Assembly (NCBI GenBank): GCA_036267955.1
Contig: DATAVB010000166.1
Span: 43,090-107,089, forward strand
DNA: 64,000 nt
From: DATAVB01 sp036267955
GTDB taxonomy: Bacteria; Actinomycetota; Actinomycetes; Mycobacteriales; QHCD01
Reading direction: 5' to 3'
A model generated the notes under the pieces. The model searched no databases. It saw nothing but the letters and a program-made list of their open reading frames with translations, and had not been told where the DNA came from. This document shows, piece after piece, positions 43,221 to 50,984 of this stretch. The number at the start of each line of letters is the position of its first letter. Position 1 is the first letter of the stretch. Both the position numbers and the translations under genes were made by a program.

Positions 43221-43745
43221 ATGCCTGAGTTCAGGATGCCCGCTACGACGATGCACGAGTCCTTTGTGGCGGCATTGCGGGAGTTTCGGCGCGACAACGG
43301 CAGCCGGCCGGGGTACGTCGACCGACTCGACCCGGACGAACTCGCTGACGTGCGGATATTCGCGGAATTCGTCGACCAGCTGTGCGCCGACCCGGTCGAG
43401 GAGGCGGCCCGCACCCCCGGCCTGGTGCCGCAGACGACGCTCTGGTGGTGCGCCGGCCACACCGAATTCGTCGGCCGGCTTGCGATCCGGCATTACCTCA
43501 TCCCGGCGCTGGAACGAAAGGGCGGCCACATCGGCTACGACGTGCGGCCGTCGGCCCGCCGCCAGGGACACGGGACCGCGATGCTGAAAGCGGCGCTTCC
43601 GGTCGCCCGCTACCTGGGCATCGACCGCGCGCTCATCACCTGCGACTCCGGCAATCTCGCCTCCCGGAGGGTGGTCGAAAAGAACGGCGGCGAGCTGATC
43701 GACGACATCGGCGGCGTCCGCCGATTCTGGGTTCCGACCGGCTGA
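43221..43745 (+). CDS. GNAT-family N-acetyltransferase
   Basis: 174-residue acetyltransferase. The CoA-binding loop VRPSARRQGHGTAMLKAALP (near 112-131) and the C-terminal strand NLASRRVVEKNGGEL are standard. The length and the N-terminus rich in aromatic residues suggest the predicted-acetyltransferase group COG3981. It begins 18 bases after glbO and is probably co-transcribed. The substrate is unknown. Confidence 0.88.
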   Translation: MPEFRMPATTMHESFVAALREFRRDNGSRPGYVDRLDPDELADVRIFAEFVDQLCADPVEEAARTPGLVPQTTLWWCAGHTEFVGRLAIRHYLIPALERKGGHIGYDVRPSARRQGHGTAMLKAALPVARYLGIDRALITCDSGNLASRRVVEKNGGELIDDIGGVRRFWVPTG

Positions 43746-43841
43746 CCGCGGGAGAGTCGAGCCCGGATTCGCCAGAAACGTCAGCGGGACGTCAATGGCA
43801 CGATCTGGGGAGGCCTACGGAAAGATTGGCCTCATAGTGTC

Positions 43842-43897
43842 GCGGAGCGACTTGGGAGCGCAGCCAGATAGCAGCGGAGCGACTTGGGAGCGCAGCC
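43842..43897 (+). repeat. 24 bp direct repeat before the dynamin operon
   Basis: A 24-base sequence is present twice without mismatch, at 43842-43865 and 43874-43897 (period 32). Its 20-base core also occurs at 33624-33643 inside the Hsp70-like gene. The pair ends 36 bases before the first dynamin-like gene and could carry promoter or regulatory elements or be a mobile repeat. Confidence 0.85.
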
Positions 43898-43933
43898 CAT
43901 GTGCGCCGAGCAGTTGAGGTGAGGACGGTACGG

Positions 43934-45532
43934 GTGAGCGAGCACTATCCGGCTGCCGCCGGGGGCCAGCCGGCCGCCGGCGTTCTGTGTCGCGTCGTGG
44001 CGGACACCTGCGCCGCCTTGCGGCCGCGCCTCAGCCAGCCGACCGGGGCCGGCGTCGAGCAGATCTCCCGGCGCCTGTCCGGCCCCCTCCAACTCGCCAT
44101 CGCCGGCCGGATCAAGTCCGGCAAGTCCACTGTGGTCAATGCCCTCATCGGCCGCCGCGTCGCGCCCACTGACATCCGCGAATGCACCCGGATCGTCACC
44201 CGCTTCTCCTACGGCACCGTCGATCGGGTCGAGGTGGTGCGCACCAACGGAAACCGCGTCACCCTCCCGTACGACGCCGACGGCCTGGTCCCGTCCGACA
44301 TCGGCGTCGACCCCGCCGACGTCGCCCTGATCGACGCCTACCTCACCAGCGCCACGCTGCGCGACGTCACCGTCATCGACACCCCCGGACTCGGCTCCCT
44401 CGACGCCGCCAGCGCCGCCCGTACCCGCCACCTTCTGGGCGAGACCCCTGCCAACGTCACTGCCAACGCCACTGCCAACGCCACTGCCAACGGCACCGCC
44501 GAACCGGCAGACGGCGGACTGGACGCCGGATCGCATTCGGCGATCGCGCAGGCGGAGGCCGTCCTCTTCGTGCTCACCCAGGCCGCCCGCGCCGACGATG
44601 TCGACACCCTGTCCATCTTTCGGGCCTACACCACGCCCAAGGCGAGCAGCCCGGTCAACGCGATCGCGGTGCTCAACAAGGCGGACCAGATCGTCGCCGA
44701 CGATCCGTTGGCGGCGGCCGCCGAGCTGGCCGCGGCCCAGGCGCGCACCCTGCACCACCGGGTCTCGGACGTACTGCCGCTGGTCGGTCTGGTCGCCGAG
44801 GCCACCGAGACCGGCCTGTTCACCGAGGCCGATGCGGACACGTTGCGCCGGATCGCCGCCCTCGATCCGGGTTCACGGACCCTGCTCTTCCTGTCCACCG
44901 ATCTGTTTCTCCGCCCGGAAATCCCAGTGCCGGTGCCGGCCCGGGCCCGCCTGCTGGAGCGGCTCGACCTCTTCGGCATTACCCAGGCGATCGCGCTGCT
45001 GGATGCCGATCCCGGCCTGTCCGCCGGCGAGCTGCGCCGCCGGTTGGTCGGCTCGAGCGGGTTCCCGGCGGTACGGGCGGTGGTCGACACCGCATTCCGG
45101 CGGCGGGCCGACGGGATCAAGGCCAACGTCGCGATCGCCGCGCTGGAGAGTCTCGCCGCCGCCGCGCCGTACGCCGACCGGATGCACATCTCGGACGCGC
45201 TCGAGGAGCTCATGCAGCGCCCGGAGGCGCACCAGCTGCGGCTGCTCGAGGTGGCCTCGCTGGTCACCTCCGGCACGGTCGCCATGCCCGCCGAACTCGG
45301 CACTGAGCTGGCCCGGCTGGTGGTGGCCGCCGACCCGGCCGAGCAGTTGGGCCTGCCCGGACAGCCGCCCGAGGCGCTTGCCCACGCGGCGCTGGATGCC
45401 GCTGCCCGCTGGCGCTCGTTCGCGACCTTCGGATCGACGCCGGCGCAGAGCCGCGTCGCGCACGTCGTACACCGCGGTTATTTCCTGCTCTGGCAGCAGT
45501 TGCAGACCGGGCTGAACGGAGGCGGACGATGA
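43934..45532 (+). CDS. dynamin-like GTPase, IniC-like
   Basis: 532-residue large GTPase. G1 is GRIKSGKS (58-65), G3 DTPGLGS begins at Asp149 and G4 is NKAD (248-251). Helical stalk regions follow (about 330-530). Inserted between G3 and G4 at residues 173-188 are four tandem ANxT units encoded by a 12-base DNA repeat. GTG 43934 is preferred because GAGG lies nine bases upstream. No membrane segment is obvious. The layout resembles mycobacterial IniC, partner of the membrane GTPase IniA. It overlaps the next gene by four bases and heads a four-gene operon. Confidence 0.85.
   Translation: MSEHYPAAAGGQPAAGVLCRVVADTCAALRPRLSQPTGAGVEQISRRLSGPLQLAIAGRIKSGKSTVVNALIGRRVAPTDIRECTRIVTRFSYGTVDRVEVVRTNGNRVTLPYDADGLVPSDIGVDPADVALIDAYLTSATLRDVTVIDTPGLGSLDAASAARTRHLLGETPANVTANATANATANGTAEPADGGLDAGSHSAIAQAEAVLFVLTQAARADDVDTLSIFRAYTTPKASSPVNAIAVLNKADQIVADDPLAAAAELAAAQARTLHHRVSDVLPLVGLVAEATETGLFTEADADTLRRIAALDPGSRTLLFLSTDLFLRPEIPVPVPARARLLERLDLFGITQAIALLDADPGLSAGELRRRLVGSSGFPAVRAVVDTAFRRRADGIKANVAIAALESLAAAAPYADRMHISDALEELMQRPEAHQLRLLEVASLVTSGTVAMPAELGTELARLVVAADPAEQLGLPGQPPEALAHAALDAAARWRSFATFGSTPAQSRVAHVVHRGYFLLWQQLQTGLNGGGR
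44449..44496 (+). repeat. four-copy 12 bp coding tandem repeat
   Basis: TGCCAACGNCAC occurs four times in a row (44449, 44461, 44473, 44485) and encodes ANVT-ANAT-ANAT-ANGT in the dynamin-like GTPase. Because the unit is a multiple of three, copy-number change keeps the frame. Confidence 0.85.
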
Positions 45533-46086
45533 TCTTTCGACGCAGGCAGGAGCTCGAGGCCGAGCCGGGCGGTGCCGAACTGCCAGGCCAACTGCCAGCC
45601 GAGTTGCCCGCCGAATACCCAGCTGAGTATCCGGCGGGGCCGCCGGCCGCGGAGCCGCTGGCCGAGTCGTTCGCCGCCGCTCCCGTGTTCCCGGAGCCCA
45701 GCGAGACGTTCGAGCCGGCCACCGCGCCGCCTGAGTCGGAGTCGGTGCCGGCCGACCTCGTCGCCGAGGTGAGCCGGCTGCGGGAGGAACGGACCGCTCT
45801 GATCGCGCTCTGCCTCTACGCGCGGGACCGGGTCGGCAGCACGGCGGCGGCGGACCGGATCGACGCCCGGTTGGCCGAGATCGGAGTGGCCACGGTGCGG
45901 CCGGACGGAGAGGCGTTCGACCCGGCCCGGCACGAGGCGTCGGCCAGCCTGCCGACCGATGACCCGGCGCTGCACAACACTGTCGCCGAGACCGAGTTGC
46001 CCGGCTACTCCGACCGGGGGGAGGCGGTCCGCCCGCCGGTCGTCTCGGTGTATCAACAGCAGCAGGACCGCAGGGAGCAGCAGTGA
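45529..46086 (+). CDS. GrpE-like nucleotide exchange factor
   Basis: 185-residue protein. The first 75 residues are Pro/Glu/Ala-rich with PAEYPAEYPA-type repeats and should be disordered. A short helix (LVAEVSRLREERTALIALCLYARDRV) follows, much shorter than the long coiled coil of GrpE. The C-terminal part has the GrpE head signature: GVATVRPDGEAFDPARHEA, then a small beta domain ending GYSDRGEAVRPPVVSVY. GrpE releases ADP from Hsp70. It is overlapped at both ends by dynamin-like GTPase genes (ATGA, GTGA), so it may serve a dedicated Hsp70, or the head may have been reused for the GTPases. The first is suggested by the Hsp70-like gene 10 kb away. Confidence 0.75.
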   Translation: MIFRRRQELEAEPGGAELPGQLPAELPAEYPAEYPAGPPAAEPLAESFAAAPVFPEPSETFEPATAPPESESVPADLVAEVSRLREERTALIALCLYARDRVGSTAAADRIDARLAEIGVATVRPDGEAFDPARHEASASLPTDDPALHNTVAETELPGYSDRGEAVRPPVVSVYQQQQDRREQQ

Positions 46087-47966
46087 CCACACCGGCCGCG
46101 CCCGTACCCGTCGACACTCTCGTCGACCGGGCGCTGTCCGTGCTCCGTCCGGTGCGGCCGGAGGGGGCCGCGGAGGTCGAGCGGGCCCGGTCGGTCCGGC
46201 CGCAGCGCCCGACCATCGTGGTGGTGGGTGAGACCAAGCGCGGCAAGAGCTCGCTGATCAACGCGCTGGTCAACGTACCGGGGCTCTCGCCGGTCGACCC
46301 GCAGGTCGCCACCAGCACCTACCTCACGATCCAGCACGGCCCGCAGCCGGCGGCGCGGGCCGTGTTCCCGGGCTCGCCGGCAAAGGTCCCGATCGACATC
46401 GACCGGTTGCGCGACTGGGCGACCGGGCTCGGAGCGACCCCGGACGGGCAGGCGCCGCCACGGATGATCGAGGTCGACTGCCCGTCCCCGTTGCTGGCCA
46501 ACCTCACCCTCATCGACACCCCCGGGGTCGGCGGGCTGGACTCGGCGCACGGCGAGATCGCGTTGCGCGCGGCCCAGCAGGCGACCGCGTTGCTGTTCGT
46601 CGTGGACGCCTCCGCGCCGTTCACCTCGCACGAGCTGGACTTCCTGCGCAGGGCCAGCGAATCGGTCGATGTGGTGCTCTTCGCGGTGACCAAGATCGAC
46701 GCCTATCGCGGCTGGCGGCAGATCATCGAGGATGACAAGGCGCTGCTGGTCGAGCACACGCCGCGGTTCGCCGACGCTGCATTGTTGCCGGTCTCCAGCC
46801 GGCTGTTCGAGCAGGCCGCCGGGCTGCCGACGCCGGAGCTGGCCGGGGTGCTGCGTACCGAGTCGCAGGTCATCCCGCTGCAACTGGCGCTGCAGCGGAA
46901 GGTCGCGGCCAAGGGCGCCTCGCTGCATCAGGCGAACATGCTGCGCGCGGCCCGTACCCAACTCGCCGGGCACTACCGGGATCTCGCGCTGCGCAAGTCC
47001 GCGGTCGACCCGGATCCGGCGAAGGTGGTGGCGCTGCGCGGTGAGCGGGAGAAGCTGGTCGCCTCCCGCCGTTCGGAGAGCCGGAGTTGGCAGCTGAAGC
47101 TGCGGGCCGAGATCGCCCGGGCCCGGATGGACTCGATGCACGACGTGCAGCGCGAGGTCCGGGAGGGCCTGCACCATTGGCGCGGCGCCATCGACCGGGC
47201 CGACAAGGAGACCCTGGCGCGAGTGCCGCAGGACATCGACGCGGCCCTGCACGCCACCAGCCTGCGGGTCTTCGACCGGTTGCTGGAACGGCTGCGCGCG
47301 GTCACCGAGACGGTGCTGCGGGACATGTTCGCGCCCGATGAGCTGGAGGATGTCTACGCGGGGCTGTCCCGGACCCAGATGTCCGAACCGGTGGCGCCGC
47401 CGGAGGCGCGGCAGCCCAGCATCGAGGACAAGATCGTGATGTATGGCGGGGTGGCCACCGGTATGGCCGCCAGTCGGATGATCGCCTACCTGCCGGCCAT
47501 GATCGGGATGGGTGTGGCCGGCGTGGTCATGGCCCCGATCTCGATCGGGCTCGGGCTCGCGGCGACCACGTGGATGGTGCGGTCCCGTAAGCACGTCGCG
47601 GAGAAGAACCACCTGAAGCTGTGGGTCAACGAGACCCTGACCGAGGCGCGGGCCGCCATGGAGGCCGAGGTCGCCAGCCAGTTCATCGACGCCGAACACT
47701 CGCTCACGCTGGCCCTGGATTCCGCGCTGCAGCGCCGGATCGACGCCCTGGACGGGGAAATCCGGGAGATCGACGAGGCACTGCGACTGGACGCACAGGA
47801 AAAGGACAAGCGGCGCAAGGAACTCATTGCGCAACAGAGCGTCGTACGCCAGGTGGTCGCCGCTATCGACCAGCTCCTGCCCGCCCTGCGCGGTGGTCCG
47901 GGGGCCCAGGCGGCGGCCGCGTTGACGGCGGCGGCGGTACCCATGGCAGGAGGCGGGAGTCGATGA
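46083..47966 (+). CDS. membrane dynamin-like GTPase, IniA-like
   Basis: 627-residue large GTPase. G1 GETKRGKSS starts at residue 49, G3 DTPGVGG at Asp145 and G4 TKID at 203-206. Long helices (about 300-440, then 505-600) form the stalk, and a hydrophobic hairpin near 452-497 (IAYLPAMIGMGVAGVVMAPISIGLGLAATTW) inserts in the membrane. This matches bacterial dynamin-like proteins such as mycobacterial IniA, which remodel or fuse membranes under cell-envelope stress. GTG 46083 overlaps the GrpE-like stop. Two dynamin-like proteins from one operon commonly form a hetero-complex. Confidence 0.88.
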   Translation: MTTPAAPVPVDTLVDRALSVLRPVRPEGAAEVERARSVRPQRPTIVVVGETKRGKSSLINALVNVPGLSPVDPQVATSTYLTIQHGPQPAARAVFPGSPAKVPIDIDRLRDWATGLGATPDGQAPPRMIEVDCPSPLLANLTLIDTPGVGGLDSAHGEIALRAAQQATALLFVVDASAPFTSHELDFLRRASESVDVVLFAVTKIDAYRGWRQIIEDDKALLVEHTPRFADAALLPVSSRLFEQAAGLPTPELAGVLRTESQVIPLQLALQRKVAAKGASLHQANMLRAARTQLAGHYRDLALRKSAVDPDPAKVVALRGEREKLVASRRSESRSWQLKLRAEIARARMDSMHDVQREVREGLHHWRGAIDRADKETLARVPQDIDAALHATSLRVFDRLLERLRAVTETVLRDMFAPDELEDVYAGLSRTQMSEPVAPPEARQPSIEDKIVMYGGVATGMAASRMIAYLPAMIGMGVAGVVMAPISIGLGLAATTWMVRSRKHVAEKNHLKLWVNETLTEARAAMEAEVASQFIDAEHSLTLALDSALQRRIDALDGEIREIDEALRLDAQEKDKRRKELIAQQSVVRQVVAAIDQLLPALRGGPGAQAAAALTAAAVPMAGGGSR

Positions 47967-48541
47967 GCGAGCACGGGCCGTTCGAGTTCGGCGGCGACGA
48001 GCACGATGCCGGCGGGTTCGAGCACTCCGACCCGTACGACGCCGCCAGTCTCGATGACCACAGTCTCGACGATCACAGCCTCACCGACGATCACGGCCTG
48101 GCCGATCACGGCGCAGACCACTGGAGCCACGACCCGCTCGCCGACCACGATTCCGGCCATCCGGACGATGCGGCCGACCACACCGCCGATCCGCACACCG
48201 CCGACGAGCTTCCGGAATCTCTCCTCGATCACCCGGACGCCGGCCACCTCGATGCCGAGTCAGCGGCCGAGGATGTCTACCCACCGCATCTGGACGTGAC
48301 CATCAGCCCGACCGACGGTCAGGAGTGGGTCGACCCGGGCCTGCTCGGCGATGGTCACCTTGATCTACAGGAGAATCTCGACCACGGGTCCGGCCCGTCG
48401 ATGGCCTCCCCGGACGAGCTGTTGGGCTCGCTGCACTCGGCCGACGGATCGGAGGGTGAGCCGTCCTGGGAGGCGGCGCACAACTCCGACGATCCGGCGG
48501 TCCGCTCCCTGGCCGCGTTCTGGGATCCGACCCGCGACTAG
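47963..48541 (+). CDS. Asp/His-rich acidic protein, last gene of the dynamin operon
   Basis: 192-residue very acidic protein without a recognised family. ATG 47963 overlaps the GTPase stop by four bases. Residues 12-90 are a run of DDH, ADH and SDP units (SLDDHSLDDHSLTDDHGLADH), a composition that could bind divalent metal or shield a basic partner. The last 60 residues are more ordered, with tryptophans in QEWVDPG, PSWEAAH and LAAFWDPTRD. It is probably a soluble accessory subunit. It converges on the TetR gene with a four-base overlap. Confidence 0.7.
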   Translation: MSEHGPFEFGGDEHDAGGFEHSDPYDAASLDDHSLDDHSLTDDHGLADHGADHWSHDPLADHDSGHPDDAADHTADPHTADELPESLLDHPDAGHLDAESAAEDVYPPHLDVTISPTDGQEWVDPGLLGDGHLDLQENLDHGSGPSMASPDELLGSLHSADGSEGEPSWEAAHNSDDPAVRSLAAFWDPTRD

Positions 48542-49131
48542 CCCGCGGGGGTCGCTGATCCCAGTGGTTGCAGCAGGCCCAGCCCGACCTCGAGGGCGGC
48601 CGCTCGGACATCGGCCTCGCTGTAGGGGCCGCCGGGCAGCTCGAATTCCTTGCTGGCCAGCACCATGCTGAACATCTGCCCCGCCACGGCCAGAATCGAC
48701 CGGATTTGATCGGTGATCGGCGCCTCGGGGTCGCGGACCAGATCAAACAGCGACGTCATCCGGCTGCGGAATTTCTGTCCCAGCTCGGCGCCCTGGGCCG
48801 GATTCTGCTGGAAGAATTTCATCGAATCCTGGCCATGCTCCAGCAGGTGCGAATAGCGGCGCAGCACCTCCTGCCGGGTGGCGTGCGTCCGCGGCTGCGA
48901 CTTCCCCCACTCGAGCAGGCCGTCGATGCTGTTGAGGTAGTCCTCGACCGTGCTCTGCACGATCTCTTCCTTGGTCTTGAAGTGGTAATACAGCGCCGCC
49001 TTCGTGACCCCGAGTTGCTCGGCGATCTCGCGTAGGGACGTCTTCTCGTACCCCTGGCTCACGAAAAGCTCGAGCGCGACCCGTTGGATGCGCGATCGAG
49101 TGTCCGATCGGCTGTGGTGCTGCTCTGACAT
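48538..49131 (-). CDS. TetR-family regulator of the neighbouring MFS pump
   Basis: 197-residue regulator with a canonical HTH: RSRIQRVALELFVSQGYEKTSLREIAEQLGVTKAALYYHFKTKEEI (about 12-57). The C-terminal domain has the usual length. It is divergent from an MFS transporter gene at 49254, with direct repeats at 49165-49225 between them. It probably represses itself and the pump until a drug binds. Confidence 0.92.
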   Translation of the reverse strand: MSEQHHSRSDTRSRIQRVALELFVSQGYEKTSLREIAEQLGVTKAALYYHFKTKEEIVQSTVEDYLNSIDGLLEWGKSQPRTHATRQEVLRRYSHLLEHGQDSMKFFQQNPAQGAELGQKFRSRMTSLFDLVRDPEAPITDQIRSILAVAGQMFSMVLASKEFELPGGPYSEADVRAAALEVGLGLLQPLGSATPAG

Positions 49132-49156
49132 CGCTTTGCTTCTTTCCAGGATCTAC

Positions 49157-49225
49157 TTGACGGCCGGCTAGTAAGTACCTTACCGTACGGCTAGTCAGTT
49201 AGCTAGCCGGTCGGCTAGTCAGTAC
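49157..49225. promoter_or_regulatory. promoter and three direct repeats between tetR and MFS genes
   Basis: CGGCTAGTMAGT occurs at 49165, 49188 and 49212, with spacings of 23 and 24 bases. GTAAG-TAC-CTTAC (49171-49183) is an inverted repeat inside the first copy. A possible plus-strand promoter is TTGACG at 49157-49162 with TACCGT at 49181-49186, overlapped by the first copy. The three copies are likely TetR operators. Confidence 0.6.
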
Positions 49226-49253
49226 GTATTCAGGCTAGATGGGGAGAGTACCG

Positions 49254-50825
49254 ATGTCCAAGTTCCGGAGAGGGTCCAGCGCGGTCCAGCCGACCGCCGG
49301 GGCCGGTGGCCTGCCGCGGGAGGTGCTGCTGGTCCTACCAGGCCTGCTGCTCGCGATGCTGGTCGCGATGCTCGACAACATGATCGTCGGCCCGGCAATG
49401 CCGCGGATCGTCGGCGATCTCGGTGGCGCCAGCCACCTCGCCTGGGTGGTGACGGCGTACACGCTGGCCACCACCGTGTCCACACCGCTCTACGGAAAGC
49501 TCGGCGACCTCTACGGTCGCAAGCGGCTGTTCATGACGGCGATCGTGATCTTCCTGGTCGGCTCGGCGTTGTCCGGCCTGGCGCAGAGCATGATCGAGCT
49601 GATCGCGTTCCGCGGCCTGCAGGGGATCGGCGCCGGCGGCCTGATCGTCGGCGTGATGGCGATCATCGGCGAAATGGTGCCGCCCCGCGAGCGGGGTCGG
49701 ATCCAGGGCTACATGTCCGCGGTCATGGCGGTGGCGATGATCGGCGGTCCGCTGGTCGGCGGGTTCCTCACCGACCACCTGTCCTGGCGCTGGTCGTTCT
49801 ACGTCAACATCCCGCTCGGCGCCATCACCCTGCTGGTGATCGGCTCCACGCTGCACCTGCCCCGGCACAAGATCAGCCACCGGATCGACTACTTCGGCGC
49901 GGCGTTGCTGACCGCGGCCGCCAGCTCGCTGGTCCTGCTCGCCACCTGGGGCGGCACGCAGTACGCCTGGGCCTCGGCCCAGATCATCGGCCTCGGCATC
50001 CTCGGAGTCGTCGCCACCGTCGCCTTCATCGCGGTGGAGCTGCGGGTGGACGAGCCGATCCTGCCGATGCACGTCTTCCGCAACCGCAACTTCAGCCTGG
50101 CCAGCAGCCTGCAGTTCCTGGTCGGCTTCGGAATGTTCGGCGGCATGATGTTCCTGCCGTTCTATCAGCAGATCGTGCAGGGCGCGTCGGCGACGAACTC
50201 CGGCCTGCTGCTGCTCCCGCTGCTGCTCGGCATGCTGGTGACCAGCCTGATCTCCGGTCAGATCATGACCCGCACCGGCCGTTACAAGGCGATTCCGATC
50301 GTCGGCGGCGCCGCGTTGGCGATGGGGCTCTTCCTGCTCTCGGTGCTGACGGTGGACACCACCCGCGTGGTCAGCTCGCTCTACATGGTTGTCGTCGGTA
50401 TCGGCCTGGGCTGCCTGATGAACGTCACCATGACGGTGGCGCAGAACAGCGTCGAGTTGAAGGACATCGGCGTCGCCAGCAGCACCTCGACGTTCTTCCG
50501 TACGATCGGCGGTTCGTTCGGGGTGTCCATCTTCGGCGCCATCTTCACCAGCCAGCTCACACACGGCCTGTCCGGTGGAGCGTCCGGTCTGGCCAAGGCC
50601 GGCACGAACATCGACCCGAGTGTGCTGGACAAGCTGCCCACCGCGGCGCTCTCGCTCTACCAGCACGCGGTCACGCACGCGACCACCACGGTCTTCACCG
50701 CGGCGATCGCCTTCGGGGCGGCAGCCTTCCTCCTGGCCATGTTCGTCAAGGAGGTCCCGCTGCGCGGCAGCGCTCCGACCGTGGTGCAGGAAAGCGCCCC
50801 GGAAGAGTTGGCATTGGTCGACTGA
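49254..50825 (+). CDS. MFS drug transporter (DHA2 family, 14 TM)
   Basis: 523-residue efflux transporter of the EmrB/QacA group with about 14 membrane helices. TM1 carries MLDNMIVGPAMPRI and the TM2-3 loop GKLGDLYGRKRLF (motif A). ATG 49254 is preferred to ATG 49239 because GGGGAG lies just upstream. The C-terminal tail is short and acidic. Divergent TetR and repeat operators indicate inducible drug efflux. A hairpin terminator follows at 50850-50891. Confidence 0.9.
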   Translation: MSKFRRGSSAVQPTAGAGGLPREVLLVLPGLLLAMLVAMLDNMIVGPAMPRIVGDLGGASHLAWVVTAYTLATTVSTPLYGKLGDLYGRKRLFMTAIVIFLVGSALSGLAQSMIELIAFRGLQGIGAGGLIVGVMAIIGEMVPPRERGRIQGYMSAVMAVAMIGGPLVGGFLTDHLSWRWSFYVNIPLGAITLLVIGSTLHLPRHKISHRIDYFGAALLTAAASSLVLLATWGGTQYAWASAQIIGLGILGVVATVAFIAVELRVDEPILPMHVFRNRNFSLASSLQFLVGFGMFGGMMFLPFYQQIVQGASATNSGLLLLPLLLGMLVTSLISGQIMTRTGRYKAIPIVGGAALAMGLFLLSVLTVDTTRVVSSLYMVVVGIGLGCLMNVTMTVAQNSVELKDIGVASSTSTFFRTIGGSFGVSIFGAIFTSQLTHGLSGGASGLAKAGTNIDPSVLDKLPTAALSLYQHAVTHATTTVFTAAIAFGAAAFLLAMFVKEVPLRGSAPTVVQESAPEELALVD

Positions 50826-50849
50826 TCGTTCTCTCCCCGTCCTGAATGA

Positions 50850-50891
50850 CGCCCGGGCGTGGCCGTTTCCAGCGGCCGCGCCCGGGCGTTT
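50850..50891 (+). terminator. intrinsic terminator after the MFS gene
   Basis: A 16-base stem (50850-50865 with 50873-50888, one G-T wobble) and a seven-base loop, followed by TTT. It lies 25 bases after the MFS stop. Confidence 0.85.
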
Positions 50892-50984
50892 CACGTTGCG
50901 TACCAGGGATAGCATTCGCTGCACGGGGATTGTTCGCCAGTTGCAGAGTCCGTAGCCGACCGATCGAGAGGGCATCGGAAAGAC

